Assembly: GCA_964445575.1 (NCBI GenBank)
Contig: CAYULB010000002.1
Location: 46,416-110,415, forward strand
Length of the DNA stretch: 64,000 nt
Direction: 5' to 3'
Source of the DNA: WJMT01 sp964445575
Lineage (GTDB): Bacteria; Acidobacteriota; Aminicenantia; Aminicenantales; Aminicenantaceae
The position numbers were made by a program, and so were the translations under genes. Positions 18,204-26,703 of this stretch are shown here, piece after piece; within the stretch, counting starts at the first letter, position 1; every line of letters begins with the position of its first letter. The notes beneath the pieces are model-generated. The model saw nothing but the letters and a program-made list of their open reading frames with translations. It was not told the DNA's origin and made no database searches.

Positions 18204-18277
18204 GACCCGTTAGCTCAATTAGGCAGAGCAGCTGACTCTTAATCAGCAGGTTGAAGGTTCAATTCCTTCACGGGTCA
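18204..18277 (+). tRNA. tRNA-Lys (anticodon CTT)
   Basis: Acceptor stem gacccgt / acgggtc with discriminator A, D arm gctc...gagc, anticodon loop ctcttaa (anticodon CTT), variable aggtt and T arm gaagg-ttcaatt-ccttc. CCA is not encoded. A run of eight T follows at about 18279, a likely terminator. The last 10 bases overlap the 3' end of the minus-strand J-like gene. Confidence 0.95.
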
Positions 18278-18672
18278 CTTTTTTTTGAGATGCTGGCCGA
18301 ATTGAATGTTCCTTTTACATTTTTTATAATTTTGACAAGTCCCCTATCACCGTCCTCAATAGACAGCTTTTCAAAAGAATTCCTGAAATAAGAATTATGA
18401 TAAACTTCGGATTTTTGTTTGAAGTTATTCCGGTCATATTCTCTTCTTTTTTCCGGATCACTCAGTATTTTATAAGCTGCTTTTATTTTCTTTAAAGTCT
18501 CTTCTCTTTGATCTTCGTCTATCAGATTGTAATGCGCCAGTGAATTTTTTTTATAAGAAAGCAGACCTATCTCATAGGCCCTTTCAATATCCTGCTGTGA
18601 AGCACTTGGGCTTAGGTTCATGATTTCATAAAGGTCCATGTCTTCAATGCTTTTTATCTTCGTCTTCATCAC
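18268..18672 (-). CDS. J-domain-like protein without HPD
   Basis: 134 aa. Residues 12-82 have the DnaJ J-domain pattern (DLYEIMNLSPSASQQDIERAY ... AYKILSDPEKRREYD), but the loop that should carry His-Pro-Asp reads SYKKNSL. It therefore should not stimulate DnaK ATPase in the normal way. The gene overlaps the end of the ParA-like gene by 29 bp, implying translational coupling and a joint function. Its stop codon lies inside the opposite-strand tRNA-Lys gene. Confidence 0.75.
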   Translation of the reverse strand: MMKTKIKSIEDMDLYEIMNLSPSASQQDIERAYEIGLLSYKKNSLAHYNLIDEDQREETLKKIKAAYKILSDPEKRREYDRNNFKQKSEVYHNSYFRNSFEKLSIEDGDRGLVKIIKNVKGTFNSASISKKSDP

Positions 18673-19615
18673 GGCCCTTCCCGGTCAGTTTAGATGCAAT
18701 GGATATCAAGGCTTTTCCTACATCCGAGTCCGGATACTTACTAATAAAAGGAGTTAATTCAGTAACACTCTTATGAACCATTTCATTAAACGGAATGGCT
18801 CCCAAATAATCTAAATCTATAACCAAAATCTTTTGAACCACATGAGAAACTGACTTTCCCAGCATGAAATCCCTTTCGTCTCTTGCTTTATTGATGATAA
18901 GGCCGGGTCTAAATTTTTTAAGAGCACGGTAGAGAAGGTCTGCATAATATTTATCCCTGGAAATAATTTCACTTAAAAAACTGTAGACAGACTTTTTATT
19001 GTCGTGTATCTGTTCAGTCACTTTTTTTATCAAGTCCTGAATCTGGTAGTGTTCAATGTATAATTTAAGAAGTCTAATGATACATGACTTTAAGAAGTAA
19101 TAGGCATTTTCAATAGATGTGGGTTCAGGATTGATGACCAGTATCCCTGGATTGGAAAGAAGGAAAAAATCAATAGAGTTGTAAGTAGAACCTGTTCCGA
19201 TATCTATGATTATGATATCCGAGTCAAAAGTCTTGATATGTCTTATTAATTTAAGTTTTTTAAAATAATTCAGATTTGCTGTAAACAAAAGATTGTCTGA
19301 TCCTTTAATCAGCCGCAGTTTGTTAAAAGGGGTGGGAACAGCCACGTCTTTCAGAGTAGGAACTTTTTTGGTTAAAAAATCTCCAATATTTAAATCACTT
19401 TTTTTTAAACCAAGAAAAGTGTGGAGATTAGCCCCACCCAGATCAGCATCGATCAAGGTGACTTGTTTGTTCTTTTTGGAAAGATAAACAGCTAAATTAG
19501 CACTTACAAAACTTTTCCCGGTTCCCCCCTTGCCTCCTCCCACAGCCCATATGGTCCTTTTTGGGTCCTGCCGGACGGATATGACCGGGTTGCGGGATCT
19601 CTGTTTTGGGTCCAT
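18644..19615 (-). CDS. ParA/MinD-family ATPase (FlhG-like)
   Basis: 323 aa. The deviant Walker A GGKGGTGKS is at about 27-35, LIDADLGGANLH at 54-65 is the switch I region of FlhG/MinD-type ATPases, and IIIDIGTGST is the Walker B strand. These ATPases dimerise on ATP to position flagella, chemosensory arrays, plasmids or division sites. No flagellar genes are in view. The partner is the overlapping J-like protein. A long insertion (about 185-225) between the switch regions sets it apart from MinD. Confidence 0.85.
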   Translation of the reverse strand: MDPKQRSRNPVISVRQDPKRTIWAVGGGKGGTGKSFVSANLAVYLSKKNKQVTLIDADLGGANLHTFLGLKKSDLNIGDFLTKKVPTLKDVAVPTPFNKLRLIKGSDNLLFTANLNYFKKLKLIRHIKTFDSDIIIIDIGTGSTYNSIDFFLLSNPGILVINPEPTSIENAYYFLKSCIIRLLKLYIEHYQIQDLIKKVTEQIHDNKKSVYSFLSEIISRDKYYADLLYRALKKFRPGLIINKARDERDFMLGKSVSHVVQKILVIDLDYLGAIPFNEMVHKSVTELTPFISKYPDSDVGKALISIASKLTGKGRDEDEDKKH

Positions 19616-19704
19616 ATTCTGAATAATCCTGATAATCCTGGTGAATCAAAGTATAACCATTGGTGAGTATTTTAACACAGTCAAAATATTTGTAAAACAA
19701 AACC

Positions 19705-19869
19705 TGCAGTGAGATCGGCTCGCCTGGAAGGGAAAATATGTATGCAATATAAAGTCATAACAGGAACAATCCTCGTTATATTCTTTGATAAACAGTACAT
19801 ATTAAAGAGTGTGGATCATGATAAATTTGTATGAGGCTGCATACATATTTTATGCATATTTTATGAATG
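19705..19869 (+). repeat. Structured interspersed element, copy C (5'-truncated)
   Basis: Lies in the 316-bp gap between the ParA-like gene and rmuC, which holds no gene. It begins at the 3' strand of P2. Positions 19705-19731 are a 27-nt exact match to copy A (13275-13301 or so). It then has a 14-bp inverted repeat, 19733-19746 with 19838-19851, identical in arm sequence to copy B, and ends with the tgaat of the closing helix. The whole P1-P3 5' half is missing, so this copy cannot form the long arm. Confidence 0.7.
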
Positions 19870-19931
19870 GCCAGGATAATTATGCTTTACAGTTTTTTGA
19901 CTGCTTCCTATAATAAAACCAGGAACTAACA

Positions 19932-20984
19932 ATGGACTTGAGCTTATCGATCATCCTGGGGATCCTCCTTATAATTGTGATATTGGTCTCTGTTTATCTA
20001 TTAAAAAGCTCCCTTAAAGAAACGTCCTACCAGATCAAAGAGATAAAGAAATCCCAGGAAGAAAACAAATCCATGTCCCTGATGCAGCAGCAAATAAGTG
20101 ACCTTACCAGAAACATCAATCAGCAGCTCAACAACATAAGCGGCCAATTTCAAAAAACCACCGGTCATATTGGAAACACTTTGGGTGATGTCAAAGAGAA
20201 CATCGGAAGAATGGAAACGGTCACCAAACAGGTACTGGAAAAAGCCAAGAATATTTCAAACCTTGAAAATCTTCTGAGAGCACCTAAATTTAGAGGGGGA
20301 CTGGGGGAGCTGTTTCTTGGAGACCTGCTGGCTCAGATTCTTCCTCCGGCAAACTACAAGCTTCAATACAAATTCAAAACCGGAGACATGGTTGATGCTG
20401 TGATCAAAATAGGAAACAATATGGTTCCCATAGATTCAAAGTTTCCTCTTGAAAACTTTAAAAAATACTTAAATGAAGAAGACGAAAAAGAAAAGATCAA
20501 CCTTAGAAAAAAGTTTGTAATTGATGTCAAAAAACATATTGATGTCATTTCAGAAAAATACATTCTGCCTGATGAAGGAACATTTGATTTTGCTCTCATG
20601 TACATCCCAGCAGAAAACATTTATTATGAGACTATTCTTCGTGAGGAAAACACAGCCGAAAAAAGGAGCATATTCTCCTATGCCACTCAAAAGCGGGTCA
20701 TCCCTGTATCTCCCAATTCATTTTTTGCTTATCTCCAGGTGATTGTATTGGGTCTCAAAGGGCTTCAAATAGAAAAGTCAGCCCATTTCATCTTTCGGTC
20801 GCTGGCAAGACTTCAGAACGACCTTTCTGGATTTAAAGACTCTTTTAATCTTGTGGGAACTCATCTGAATAATGCCAGGACAAAATATGATGAGGCAGAA
20901 AAAAGGCTTTCAAAATTTACTGATAAGATAAAGTCGCTGGATTCTTATGAAGAAGGTAAATTAGAAGAAAAAAAGGTTGACTGA
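19932..20984 (+). CDS. rmuC: RmuC-family protein
   Basis: 350 aa. An N-terminal membrane helix (IILGILLIIVILVSVYLL, about 7-24) is followed by a coiled coil (30-110) and the RmuC nuclease-like core: KFRGGLGELFLGDLL, PIDSKFPLENF, YIPAENIYYE and VIPVSPNSFFAYLQ. RmuC limits inversions at short inverted repeats in E. coli, probably as a membrane-anchored nuclease. AGGAAC precedes the ATG. A structured repeat copy lies just upstream. It ends 5 bp before the convergent kinase gene. Confidence 0.9.
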   Translation: MDLSLSIILGILLIIVILVSVYLLKSSLKETSYQIKEIKKSQEENKSMSLMQQQISDLTRNINQQLNNISGQFQKTTGHIGNTLGDVKENIGRMETVTKQVLEKAKNISNLENLLRAPKFRGGLGELFLGDLLAQILPPANYKLQYKFKTGDMVDAVIKIGNNMVPIDSKFPLENFKKYLNEEDEKEKINLRKKFVIDVKKHIDVISEKYILPDEGTFDFALMYIPAENIYYETILREENTAEKRSIFSYATQKRVIPVSPNSFFAYLQVIVLGLKGLQIEKSAHFIFRSLARLQNDLSGFKDSFNLVGTHLNNARTKYDEAEKRLSKFTDKIKSLDSYEEGKLEEKKVD

Positions 20985-20989
20985 GGAGT

Positions 20990-22972
20990 CTATTCATTTG
21001 AGGAATATTTTAATTCCTCAAATGTGATTATAAAGCTTGTTTTTTCATTGCTCTCAACTTTTATATCTCCATGAAGCTGTTCGGTCAGCATCTTGACCAA
21101 CTGCAGGCCAAAAGAACCTATTTTATTCAAATCAAGCTCGTCTTCTATCCCTACTCCATTATCACTGACCATTAGCCTTATCTTTCCGTCATCTCTTCTT
21201 TCCATTGAAACTTCCACTTCTCCTTTTCCTCCCTCTGGAAAAGCATGCTTTAAAGAATTGGATATCAATTCATTTGTCAAAAGCCCTACAGGAATGGCTG
21301 TGTTTATATCCAGGAAGATCTTTTTGACATCTTGTTTTATACTGATTTTTTCAGAATCAATGCCAAAAGAATGAAAAAGGTATTGGACTAAACTGCTGAT
21401 GTATTTGGAGAAATCGACTTTTGAAAGGTCTTCAGACCCGTACAGTTTCTCATGAACCATGGCCATAGTCCTGATCCGCCTTTGGCTTTCTTTAAATATC
21501 TTAAGAATATTTTCCTCTTCTATGTCTTTAGATTGAAGAGAAAGAAGGCTTGAAATCACCTGCATATTGTTTTTGACCCTGTGATGGATCTCGCGCAAAA
21601 GGACCTCTTTTTCGCGCAGAGAGTCCTCAATCCTCTGTTTATCCTTTTTGCTCTCTGTTATATCCCGGATGTAGGAACGAGTCCCGATTATATCTCCTTT
21701 TTTCCTCAACACCACAGCATCCACTTCACAGAAAATGACCGCCCCGTCTTTCTTTACCCCCTTAAATTCATAACTGCTTTTTGCTTTTTTACCGGCAACT
21801 CTTTTTTTATGCAGATTTATCACTTTTTCCTGGTCTTCTGGATGCACCAATGTCAGTATGGTTTTTGTTTTAAGTTCATCTTGCTGGTAACCGAATATTT
21901 CACAAAGCGTGTCGTTAAAATATATGAAATTCCCCTCTCTGTCATCGATAAGAATTCCTATTCGTGCTTTTTCAACCAGATTTTTATATCTATTTTCTGA
22001 TTCTTTTATCTGCTTTTCCATCTCTCTGTGTTCTGTTATATCTCTAATATGAGCAATGGTCTGGACCTTCCCTCCCGGAGCTTTAAGCACTCCTGAAACA
22101 ATTTCCACCAGCCTTTTTTCTCCGTCCTTTCTTGCCACATTGAATTCATACCTGGGAGGAACATCCTCTCCGCTCTGCCTTTTGTGGTATCTTTCAACGA
22201 CTAAAGCAACAGATTCTTGATCTAAAAACTGTCTGAAATCTTCTCCTATAATCTCTTCTTTTTTTCCACCGATTATCTCTGCAGCTTTGTCATTCAAATA
22301 AGTCAGTCTAAAACAGTCATCTACAGTGAATATCCCTGAAGGAGAGTTGTTCACCACCAACCGAAAAAGTTCATTTTTCTCTGAAATTTCCTGCTCATAT
22401 TTTTTTCTACTGATGGCTGTAGCAATCTGCTCAGAAACAAAATTAAGGATATCTTTATCTTCTTCTGTATATCTCAATCCCTTTTCATAAATCTGAACCG
22501 CTAAAACTCCAATGGTTCTGTTCGTTATCTTTAAAGGAACTCCCAGCCAGTCAACAGATGGCGGCCCGATGGAAACCACTTCTCCTTTTTTTTCCAATTC
22601 TTTAAATACCTGAGGAGGCGCCAGAAGGGGCTCTCCTTTCCTCAACACATATTCGGTCAGTCCTCTTCCCAATTTTTGAGGGGGAGGGGGAGCTTCCTCC
22701 TGGTCAACAAAATAGGAAAACCTTAACAGACCTTTTTCTCTATCATAAAGAGCAATGTAGAAGTTATCCTTGGCCGGCATTAATTTTGCTATGGTCTCAT
22801 GAATTTTCTTATAAAGCTCGTCCAGGTCTTTTGCTGAATGCACAGCCTCCGAGATTTTATATATAGACTCCTGAACTTTTTTTATTCTTTCTAATTCAGC
22901 AACTTTGGCTTTTAATTCTCCCACATCATCAGGAAGCTTATTGGTCATCTCTTTGCTCTTTTTTTTGGCCAT
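20990..22972 (-). CDS. GAF-PAS-PAS sensor histidine kinase (HisKA_2 type)
   Basis: 660 aa, soluble (no membrane segment). Order: short coiled coil (10-40), GAF (about 45-195), two PAS domains (about 205-320 and 330-450), HisKA_2 with LREIHHRVKNNMQ (phospho-His about 461), then HATPase_c with NELISNSLKHAF, DNGVGIE and GSFGLQLV. It phosphorylates a response regulator in reply to a cytoplasmic cue. No regulator gene is nearby, so it is an orphan kinase. The start follows GAGGAGTGA. Confidence 0.92.
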   Translation of the reverse strand: MAKKKSKEMTNKLPDDVGELKAKVAELERIKKVQESIYKISEAVHSAKDLDELYKKIHETIAKLMPAKDNFYIALYDREKGLLRFSYFVDQEEAPPPPQKLGRGLTEYVLRKGEPLLAPPQVFKELEKKGEVVSIGPPSVDWLGVPLKITNRTIGVLAVQIYEKGLRYTEEDKDILNFVSEQIATAISRKKYEQEISEKNELFRLVVNNSPSGIFTVDDCFRLTYLNDKAAEIIGGKKEEIIGEDFRQFLDQESVALVVERYHKRQSGEDVPPRYEFNVARKDGEKRLVEIVSGVLKAPGGKVQTIAHIRDITEHREMEKQIKESENRYKNLVEKARIGILIDDREGNFIYFNDTLCEIFGYQQDELKTKTILTLVHPEDQEKVINLHKKRVAGKKAKSSYEFKGVKKDGAVIFCEVDAVVLRKKGDIIGTRSYIRDITESKKDKQRIEDSLREKEVLLREIHHRVKNNMQVISSLLSLQSKDIEEENILKIFKESQRRIRTMAMVHEKLYGSEDLSKVDFSKYISSLVQYLFHSFGIDSEKISIKQDVKKIFLDINTAIPVGLLTNELISNSLKHAFPEGGKGEVEVSMERRDDGKIRLMVSDNGVGIEDELDLNKIGSFGLQLVKMLTEQLHGDIKVESNEKTSFIITFEELKYSSNE

Positions 22973-23045
22973 GATCTCACTCCTCTATAAACTTTTACTT
23001 ATGATAACAAAATGATTTGAACAATCCCAGCTGCTCTTTTTTTTT

Positions 23046-23249
23046 CTAATCAGATTCCTCAAAAGATGATAACTGCTGTTCCAGTTTGGTGACCATTTCT
23101 CTTAATAGATCTATAATCTCCTCCAGGTCTTCCGGAGAAAATATATCCCAATCTTCCAGCGAGCACTCATCCCTGCCCCTCTCCAGACTTTCAATAGCAT
23201 CTTCAAGGCTCTCAATAAGTTGTTCGCAGGTTTCCTCTTTGGTGGTCAT
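23046..23249 (-). CDS. Small acidic coiled-coil protein, unknown
   Basis: 67 aa from the ATG at 23249, which follows AGGAG; the longer frame to 23291 has no better start. Strongly acidic and helical (LIESLEDAIESLERG, LEEIIDLLREMVTKLEQQL). No known domain. It lies upstream of the sensor kinase on the same strand and could be a partner, but nothing in the sequence shows it. Confidence 0.6.
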   Translation of the reverse strand: MTTKEETCEQLIESLEDAIESLERGRDECSLEDWDIFSPEDLEEIIDLLREMVTKLEQQLSSFEESD

Positions 23250-23363
23250 ATCATTCTCCTCAATAAAGTTTTGTTTCTGTCTATATATCACATGAAGAAA
23301 TTTATTGTCAAAGGGTAGTCAAAATTTTTTTATTTTAGGTTTCCATTGATTCCTATTCTGATA

Positions 23364-23377
23364 TGTGATATATTACA
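23364..23377 (+). promoter_or_regulatory. CRP/FNR-type palindrome (candidate operator)
   Basis: TGTGATATATTACA is a near-perfect palindrome with TGT-N8-ACA ends. It sits 68 bp before the glycyl radical activase start. CRP/FNR-family regulators bind similar sites, and anaerobic control would suit the genes. The sequence is also AT-rich, so a chance match is possible. Confidence 0.35.
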
Positions 23378-23431
23378 TAACAGGACAAAAAATACAAACT
23401 TATCAGTCCTACGCCAAAAACAGTGACAAAG

Positions 23432-24334
23432 ATGACCAAAGGTCTTATTTTTGACATTAAAAAATATGCCATCCATGACGGGCCGGGTATCCGCACCACT
23501 GTATTTTTAAAAGGCTGCCCTTTACGCTGCAGATGGTGTCACAACCCAGAAGGACAGTCTTCACAAAAAGAACTCTTTTTTAATCAAGAAAAATGTCTTG
23601 CAGGCTGTACCGACTGTATAACTGCCTGCCCGCACCAGGCTGTCACTAGAATCAACACAAGGATATCTATAGATCACAACAGGTGTCAAATGGAGGAAAA
23701 ATGTGCTGAAGCCTGCCCTACAGAAGCTCTTAAAGTCATAGGTCGAGAAATAGATGAAGATAAATTATTGGAAGAAATCCTGAAAGACGAAATATTCTAT
23801 GAAAACTCACGGGGAGGAGTCACCTTTTCTGGAGGGGAACCCTTGATGCAGACAGAATTTTTAGCTGCCGTCCTGGAGAAATGCAGAACACACCCCATTC
23901 ATACAGTGGTCGATACCTGCGGGTATGCCTCTTTTAATGATTTTAAAAAAATAATGGGAAAGGTTGATCTTTTCTTCTATGACCTAAAAATGATGGACCC
24001 AGAAAAGCACAATAAATTCACAGGAGTGAGCAATCAATTGATTCTTGGCAACTTAATGAAACTCGCAAAATCAGGCAATAAAATCCATATAAGGATTCCT
24101 TTAATTCCTGGAATAAACGATTCTGAAGAAAACGCAAAAGAAACCGCAGATTTTATCAAAAGAGTACCAGGAGTAAGCATCATCAATCTCCTTCCCTATC
24201 ATAGAGCCGGAACCCAGAAATATCTCAATTTGAAAAGGAAAACACAAAACATTCCTTCTTTTTCAGAAGAAAAAATAAAAACATTAAAGAATATCTATGA
24301 AAAATGCGGTTTTTCAGTGAAAATTGGGGGATAA
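23432..24334 (+). CDS. Glycyl radical enzyme activase (radical SAM)
   Basis: 300 aa. The radical SAM motif CPLRCRWC (CxxxCxxC, about residues 29-36) is followed by an inserted two-cluster ferredoxin domain with two cysteine sets (about 50-105). This insertion is typical of activases for dehydratase and decarboxylase GREs rather than PFL. GGVTFSGGEPL binds SAM. It installs the glycyl radical on the enzyme encoded next, whose start is 1 bp past its stop. The start could also be GTG at 23423; neither has a good ribosome binding site. Confidence 0.92.
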   Translation: MTKGLIFDIKKYAIHDGPGIRTTVFLKGCPLRCRWCHNPEGQSSQKELFFNQEKCLAGCTDCITACPHQAVTRINTRISIDHNRCQMEEKCAEACPTEALKVIGREIDEDKLLEEILKDEIFYENSRGGVTFSGGEPLMQTEFLAAVLEKCRTHPIHTVVDTCGYASFNDFKKIMGKVDLFFYDLKMMDPEKHNKFTGVSNQLILGNLMKLAKSGNKIHIRIPLIPGINDSEENAKETADFIKRVPGVSIINLLPYHRAGTQKYLNLKRKTQNIPSFSEEKIKTLKNIYEKCGFSVKIGG

Positions 24335-24335
24335 A

Positions 24336-26696
24336 ATGAACAGCAGAATAAAAAAACTCAGAGAACAGAGTATCAACACTAAGCCTTCTCTCTCTGGAGA
24401 AAGGGCTCTCCTACTGACAAAATTCTTTCAAAGCAGAAAAGCTCAAAGAGTCTCTACTCCCGTTAAAAGAGCCCTTGCTTTTAAGTTCATCATGGAAAAT
24501 AAAAAGATATGCATCCATGAAGGAGAACTCATTGTGGGAGAAAGAGGCCCTTCCCCCAGAGCAACTCCGACTTATCCTGAAATCAACACTCACAGCCTGG
24601 AAGACTTGGATATCCTGGACTCAAGAGAAAAAACTTCTTATTCAGTAAGTCCACAAGTCAAAAAATTATACCAAAAAGAAATCATTCCCTTTTGGAGAGG
24701 CAGGTCCATAAGGGACAGGATATTCCACGAGGTCTCAACTTCCTGGAAAGATGCTTATGAAGCAGGAATATTCACTGAGTTCATGGAACAGCGAGCTCCC
24801 GGACACACGGTGTTGGATGATAAAATCTACCAAAAAGGCTTTATAGACTTTAAAAAAGATATCCAGAACAGCCTGAAGCGGCTTGATTTTTTAAATGATC
24901 GTGAGGCTTTTCATAAAAAGCAGGAACTAAAAGCCATGTCCATTGCTGCTGATGGAATCATGGTTTTGGCCAAGCGTTATTCTGAGAAAGCAGCTGAACT
25001 GGCCGAAAGAGAAACCAACAAGCAAAGAAAAAAAGAGCTCCAACAGATCTCTGAAATCTGCTCCCATATCCCGGCTCATGCTCCCCGAACCTTCTGGGAA
25101 GCTCTCCAGCACTACTGGTTTGTTCATTTAGGAGTGATCACAGAGCTGAACGGATGGGATTCATTCAATCCCGGAAGGCTTGACCAACATCTTTTCCCTT
25201 TTTACAGAAACCAGATAAAAAATGGAACTCTCACTCAAGAAAGTGCCAAAGAGCTTCTCCAAGCTTTCTGGATCAAATTCAATAATCAACCCGCACCTCC
25301 AAAAGTAGGAGTGACCGCTGAAGAAAGCGGAACCTACACAGACTTTGCTCTCATCAATTTAGGAGGAGTCAAATCCGACGGAACAAACGGAGTGAATGAA
25401 CTCTCATTCCTTATCCTGGATGTAATCCAGGAAATGCGGATTCTCCAGCCAAGCTCTATGGTCCAGATCAGCAAAAAAAGCCCAGACAGTTTTCTAAAAA
25501 GAGCCCTAAAAATCATAAAGACCGGATTTGGCCAGCCTTCCCTGTTCAACACGGATGTCATAATCCAGGAGCTTTTAAGGCAGGGAAAATCCCTCCAGGA
25601 CGCCCGGGATGGTGGAGCCAGTGGATGTGTGGAAACAGGAGCTTTTGGAAAAGAAAATTACACTCTTACCGGCTATTTCAACCTGCCTAAAGTGCTGGAG
25701 GTCACATTGAACAATGGAGTCGATCCTCGAAACGGCAAAAAAATCGGGCCAGAGACAGGAGACCCTTCTAAATTTAATGACATTTCTGACCTGGTTGCTG
25801 CTTTCCAAAAACAACTGAACCATTTCATAGATATAAAGATAGAAGGCAACAATATCATTGAAAGGCTCTACGCTGAATACATCCCAGCGCCCTTTCTTTC
25901 TATCCTGATAAGCGACTGCATCAAAAACGGCAAGGACTATCATGAAGGGGGAGCCCGGTACAATACCACCTACATCCAGGGGGTAGGATTGGGGACTATA
26001 ACGGACTGCATGACTTCTATTCAATACAATGTTTTTGATAAAAAAATCATCTCTATGAAAAAACTTCTCCAGGCTCTGCAGAAAAACTTTGAAGGGGATG
26101 AAAACCTCAGGCAGAGACTCCTGAACAAAACTCCCAAATACGGAAACGATGATGATTGCGCAGATAAAAATTTAAAAACAATCTTTGACCTGTATTATCA
26201 TGCTGTCAATGGAAGGCCTAATACCAAAGGAGGAACCTACCGAATCAACCTGCTGCCCACCACCGTCCATGTCTATTTTGGAAGAGTCACGGGAGCCACT
26301 CCTGACGGAAGAAAAGCCTCAGCTCCTCTTTCAGAAGGCATATCCCCCACTCAAGGAGCTGATACTCTAGGTCCTACAGCGGTTTTAAAGTCAGCATCAA
26401 AAATAGACCACGCTAAAACAGGAGGGACCCTGCTCAATCAGAAATTCAATCCTCAGATGTTTGATGATGAAGGAATCAATAAACTGGTATACCTGATCCG
26501 ATCTTACTTTAATCTGGACGGACATCACATTCAAATAAATGTAGTCTCCGCAGATACTCTGCGCGAAGCCCAAAAAAAACCTGAAGAATATAGAAACCTG
26601 ATTGTCCGGGTGGCTGGTTACAGTGACTATTTCTGCGACCTCAATACAGAACTCCAGGATGAAATCATTTCCAGAACCGAACACACGGAAATCTAA
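24336..26696 (+). CDS. hypD: Glycyl radical enzyme, trans-4-hydroxyproline dehydratase-like
   Basis: 786 aa from the ATG at 24336 (GGGGGAT upstream). The thiyl Cys is C431 in GASGCVETGAFGKEN and the glycyl radical is G761 in RVAGYSDYF. The CVET form and segments such as KNKTPKYGNDDD-type and GRPNTKGGTYR match what I recall of hydroxyproline dehydratase (HypD) rather than PFL or glycerol dehydratase (CVEP). HypD dehydrates trans-4-hydroxy-L-proline to pyrroline-5-carboxylate in anaerobes. A P5C reductase gene (proC) is not in the window. The enzyme is oxygen-sensitive and needs the upstream activase. Confidence 0.85.
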   Translation: MNSRIKKLREQSINTKPSLSGERALLLTKFFQSRKAQRVSTPVKRALAFKFIMENKKICIHEGELIVGERGPSPRATPTYPEINTHSLEDLDILDSREKTSYSVSPQVKKLYQKEIIPFWRGRSIRDRIFHEVSTSWKDAYEAGIFTEFMEQRAPGHTVLDDKIYQKGFIDFKKDIQNSLKRLDFLNDREAFHKKQELKAMSIAADGIMVLAKRYSEKAAELAERETNKQRKKELQQISEICSHIPAHAPRTFWEALQHYWFVHLGVITELNGWDSFNPGRLDQHLFPFYRNQIKNGTLTQESAKELLQAFWIKFNNQPAPPKVGVTAEESGTYTDFALINLGGVKSDGTNGVNELSFLILDVIQEMRILQPSSMVQISKKSPDSFLKRALKIIKTGFGQPSLFNTDVIIQELLRQGKSLQDARDGGASGCVETGAFGKENYTLTGYFNLPKVLEVTLNNGVDPRNGKKIGPETGDPSKFNDISDLVAAFQKQLNHFIDIKIEGNNIIERLYAEYIPAPFLSILISDCIKNGKDYHEGGARYNTTYIQGVGLGTITDCMTSIQYNVFDKKIISMKKLLQALQKNFEGDENLRQRLLNKTPKYGNDDDCADKNLKTIFDLYYHAVNGRPNTKGGTYRINLLPTTVHVYFGRVTGATPDGRKASAPLSEGISPTQGADTLGPTAVLKSASKIDHAKTGGTLLNQKFNPQMFDDEGINKLVYLIRSYFNLDGHHIQINVVSADTLREAQKKPEEYRNLIVRVAGYSDYFCDLNTELQDEIISRTEHTEI

Positions 26697-26703
26697 TTCC
26701 GGT

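Noticed and set aside
19742..19834. 30-codon ORF inside element copy C
   Set aside because: Not shared in frame with A or B; the resemblance of tail peptides follows from shared nucleotides.
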